The notes beneath the pieces were generated by a model that saw nothing but the letters and a program-made list of their open reading frames with translations, was not told the DNA's origin and did not search any database. From Massospora cicadina (lineage: Eukaryota; Entomophthoromycota; Entomophthoromycetes; Entomophthorales; Entomophthoraceae), in the NCBI GenBank assembly GCA_022478985.1, contig JAKSZP010005665.1, positions 19,683-83,682 of the forward strand: DNA of 64,000 bases, given 5' to 3'. The stretch's first letter is position 1. Every line of letters begins with the position of its first letter. A program made the position numbers and the translations under genes. Shown piece after piece: positions 63,738 to 64,000 of this stretch.

Positions 63738-64000
63738 TGTCTGGGTAAAGCCTAACATGAATAGGATTCCTGATATTGCAGATATTGTCAACCATATCAA
63801 GAAAATTTATGTTGAAGTTAGATCTATTAATTGCATACTAAATCATAATTGCAACAGGATTGGTCCAATTAAACGCTTAACTTACATTAATTCTATGGTA
63901 TTGAGTTATTTAATTGCAGAAATCGTATTTTTAATGAGACTGAGATGATTTTTACTATCTTTCAAAAACATATGCACAGAACAATTTGAGAAGCTCATAA
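63738..64000 (+). repeat. T3 3' LTR, first 263 bases
   Basis: It starts TGTCTGGGTAAAGCC just after the chromodomain remnant and a purine-rich TAGGGGATGA tract. It aligns with 55795-56060 and continues outside the window. Confidence 0.75.

Larger units (their letters stand above)
55795..64000 (+). mobile_element. T3: Ty3-type chromovirus, right LTR cut by the window end
   Basis: The 5' LTR begins near 55795 and the 3' LTR near 63738; both carry GGGTAAAGCCT, ATGAATAGGATTCCTGA and, after 70 bases, GTTAGATC..TTAATTGCATA. The plus-strand order is gag, protease, RT, RNase H, integrase and a chromodomain remnant. N1 (58999-62208) splits it between RNase H and integrase, and m6 lies just after N1. 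Confidence 0.85.

Overview
This window looks like a purely repetitive stretch of a eukaryotic, probably fungal, genome. I see no intact host gene, rRNA or functional tRNA. Almost every base belongs to a transposable element in decay. The fungal reading is an inference from the mix: Ty3/mdg4-type LTR retrotransposons (one with a chromodomain remnant), AP-endonuclease LINEs with a CCHC-bearing ORF1, a Tc1/mariner (DDE_3-type) transposon and tRNA-derived and very short poly(A) retroposons. All coding regions carry stops and frameshifts, and I give them as pseudogenes.

Layout. 1-832 is the 3' end of a Ty3-like element (T0). LINE-A copy A1 (+) runs 833-2663 and resumes at 13327-16250; it was split by the complete Ty3 element T1 (2664-13326, target duplication CCGTT). 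16430-29749 is a deep nest. LINE-B copy B1 (-) is split by a solo LTR of the T1 family (17033-25040). That LTR is split by a Tc1/mariner element (17136-24028, TA duplication), which is split by LINE-A copy A2 (18557-23883, -), which carries a tiny poly(A) insertion. B1 is split again by the complete Ty3 element T2 (29750-37237, -, duplication CTTGG) and continues to about 40140, with a 276-bp tRNA-like SINE inside it (39104-39379). 40140-41310 is AT-rich degenerate repeat. LINE-B copy B2 (-) occupies about 41592-46101 and holds a 1-kb solo LTR (41831-42832, GGAAC). 46102-48187 is a foldback-like element with long inverted arms. LINE-B copy B3 (+) fills 48188-55794 and is split by a small non-autonomous LTR element, N2 (52147-54033, AACCA). 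The last element is a Ty3 chromovirus, T3 (55795 to beyond 64000), split between RNase H and integrase by a second non-autonomous LTR element, N1 (58999-62208, ACATG).

How the parts relate. The T elements encode Gag, aspartic protease, RT-RNase H and integrase. T1 and T0 share an extra downstream reading frame with a conserved VDECW motif. N1 and N2 have LTRs but no recognisable pol and would need enzymes supplied in trans. The SINE and six tiny insertions (m1-m6, 13-52 bp) end in A-runs and are flanked by 13-18-bp direct repeats, as expected for LINE-driven target-primed reverse transcription. The six tiny insertions share one 3' end and are the most unusual signal here. Element boundaries given with target duplications were found by reading both flanks. 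Boundaries without them are approximate.
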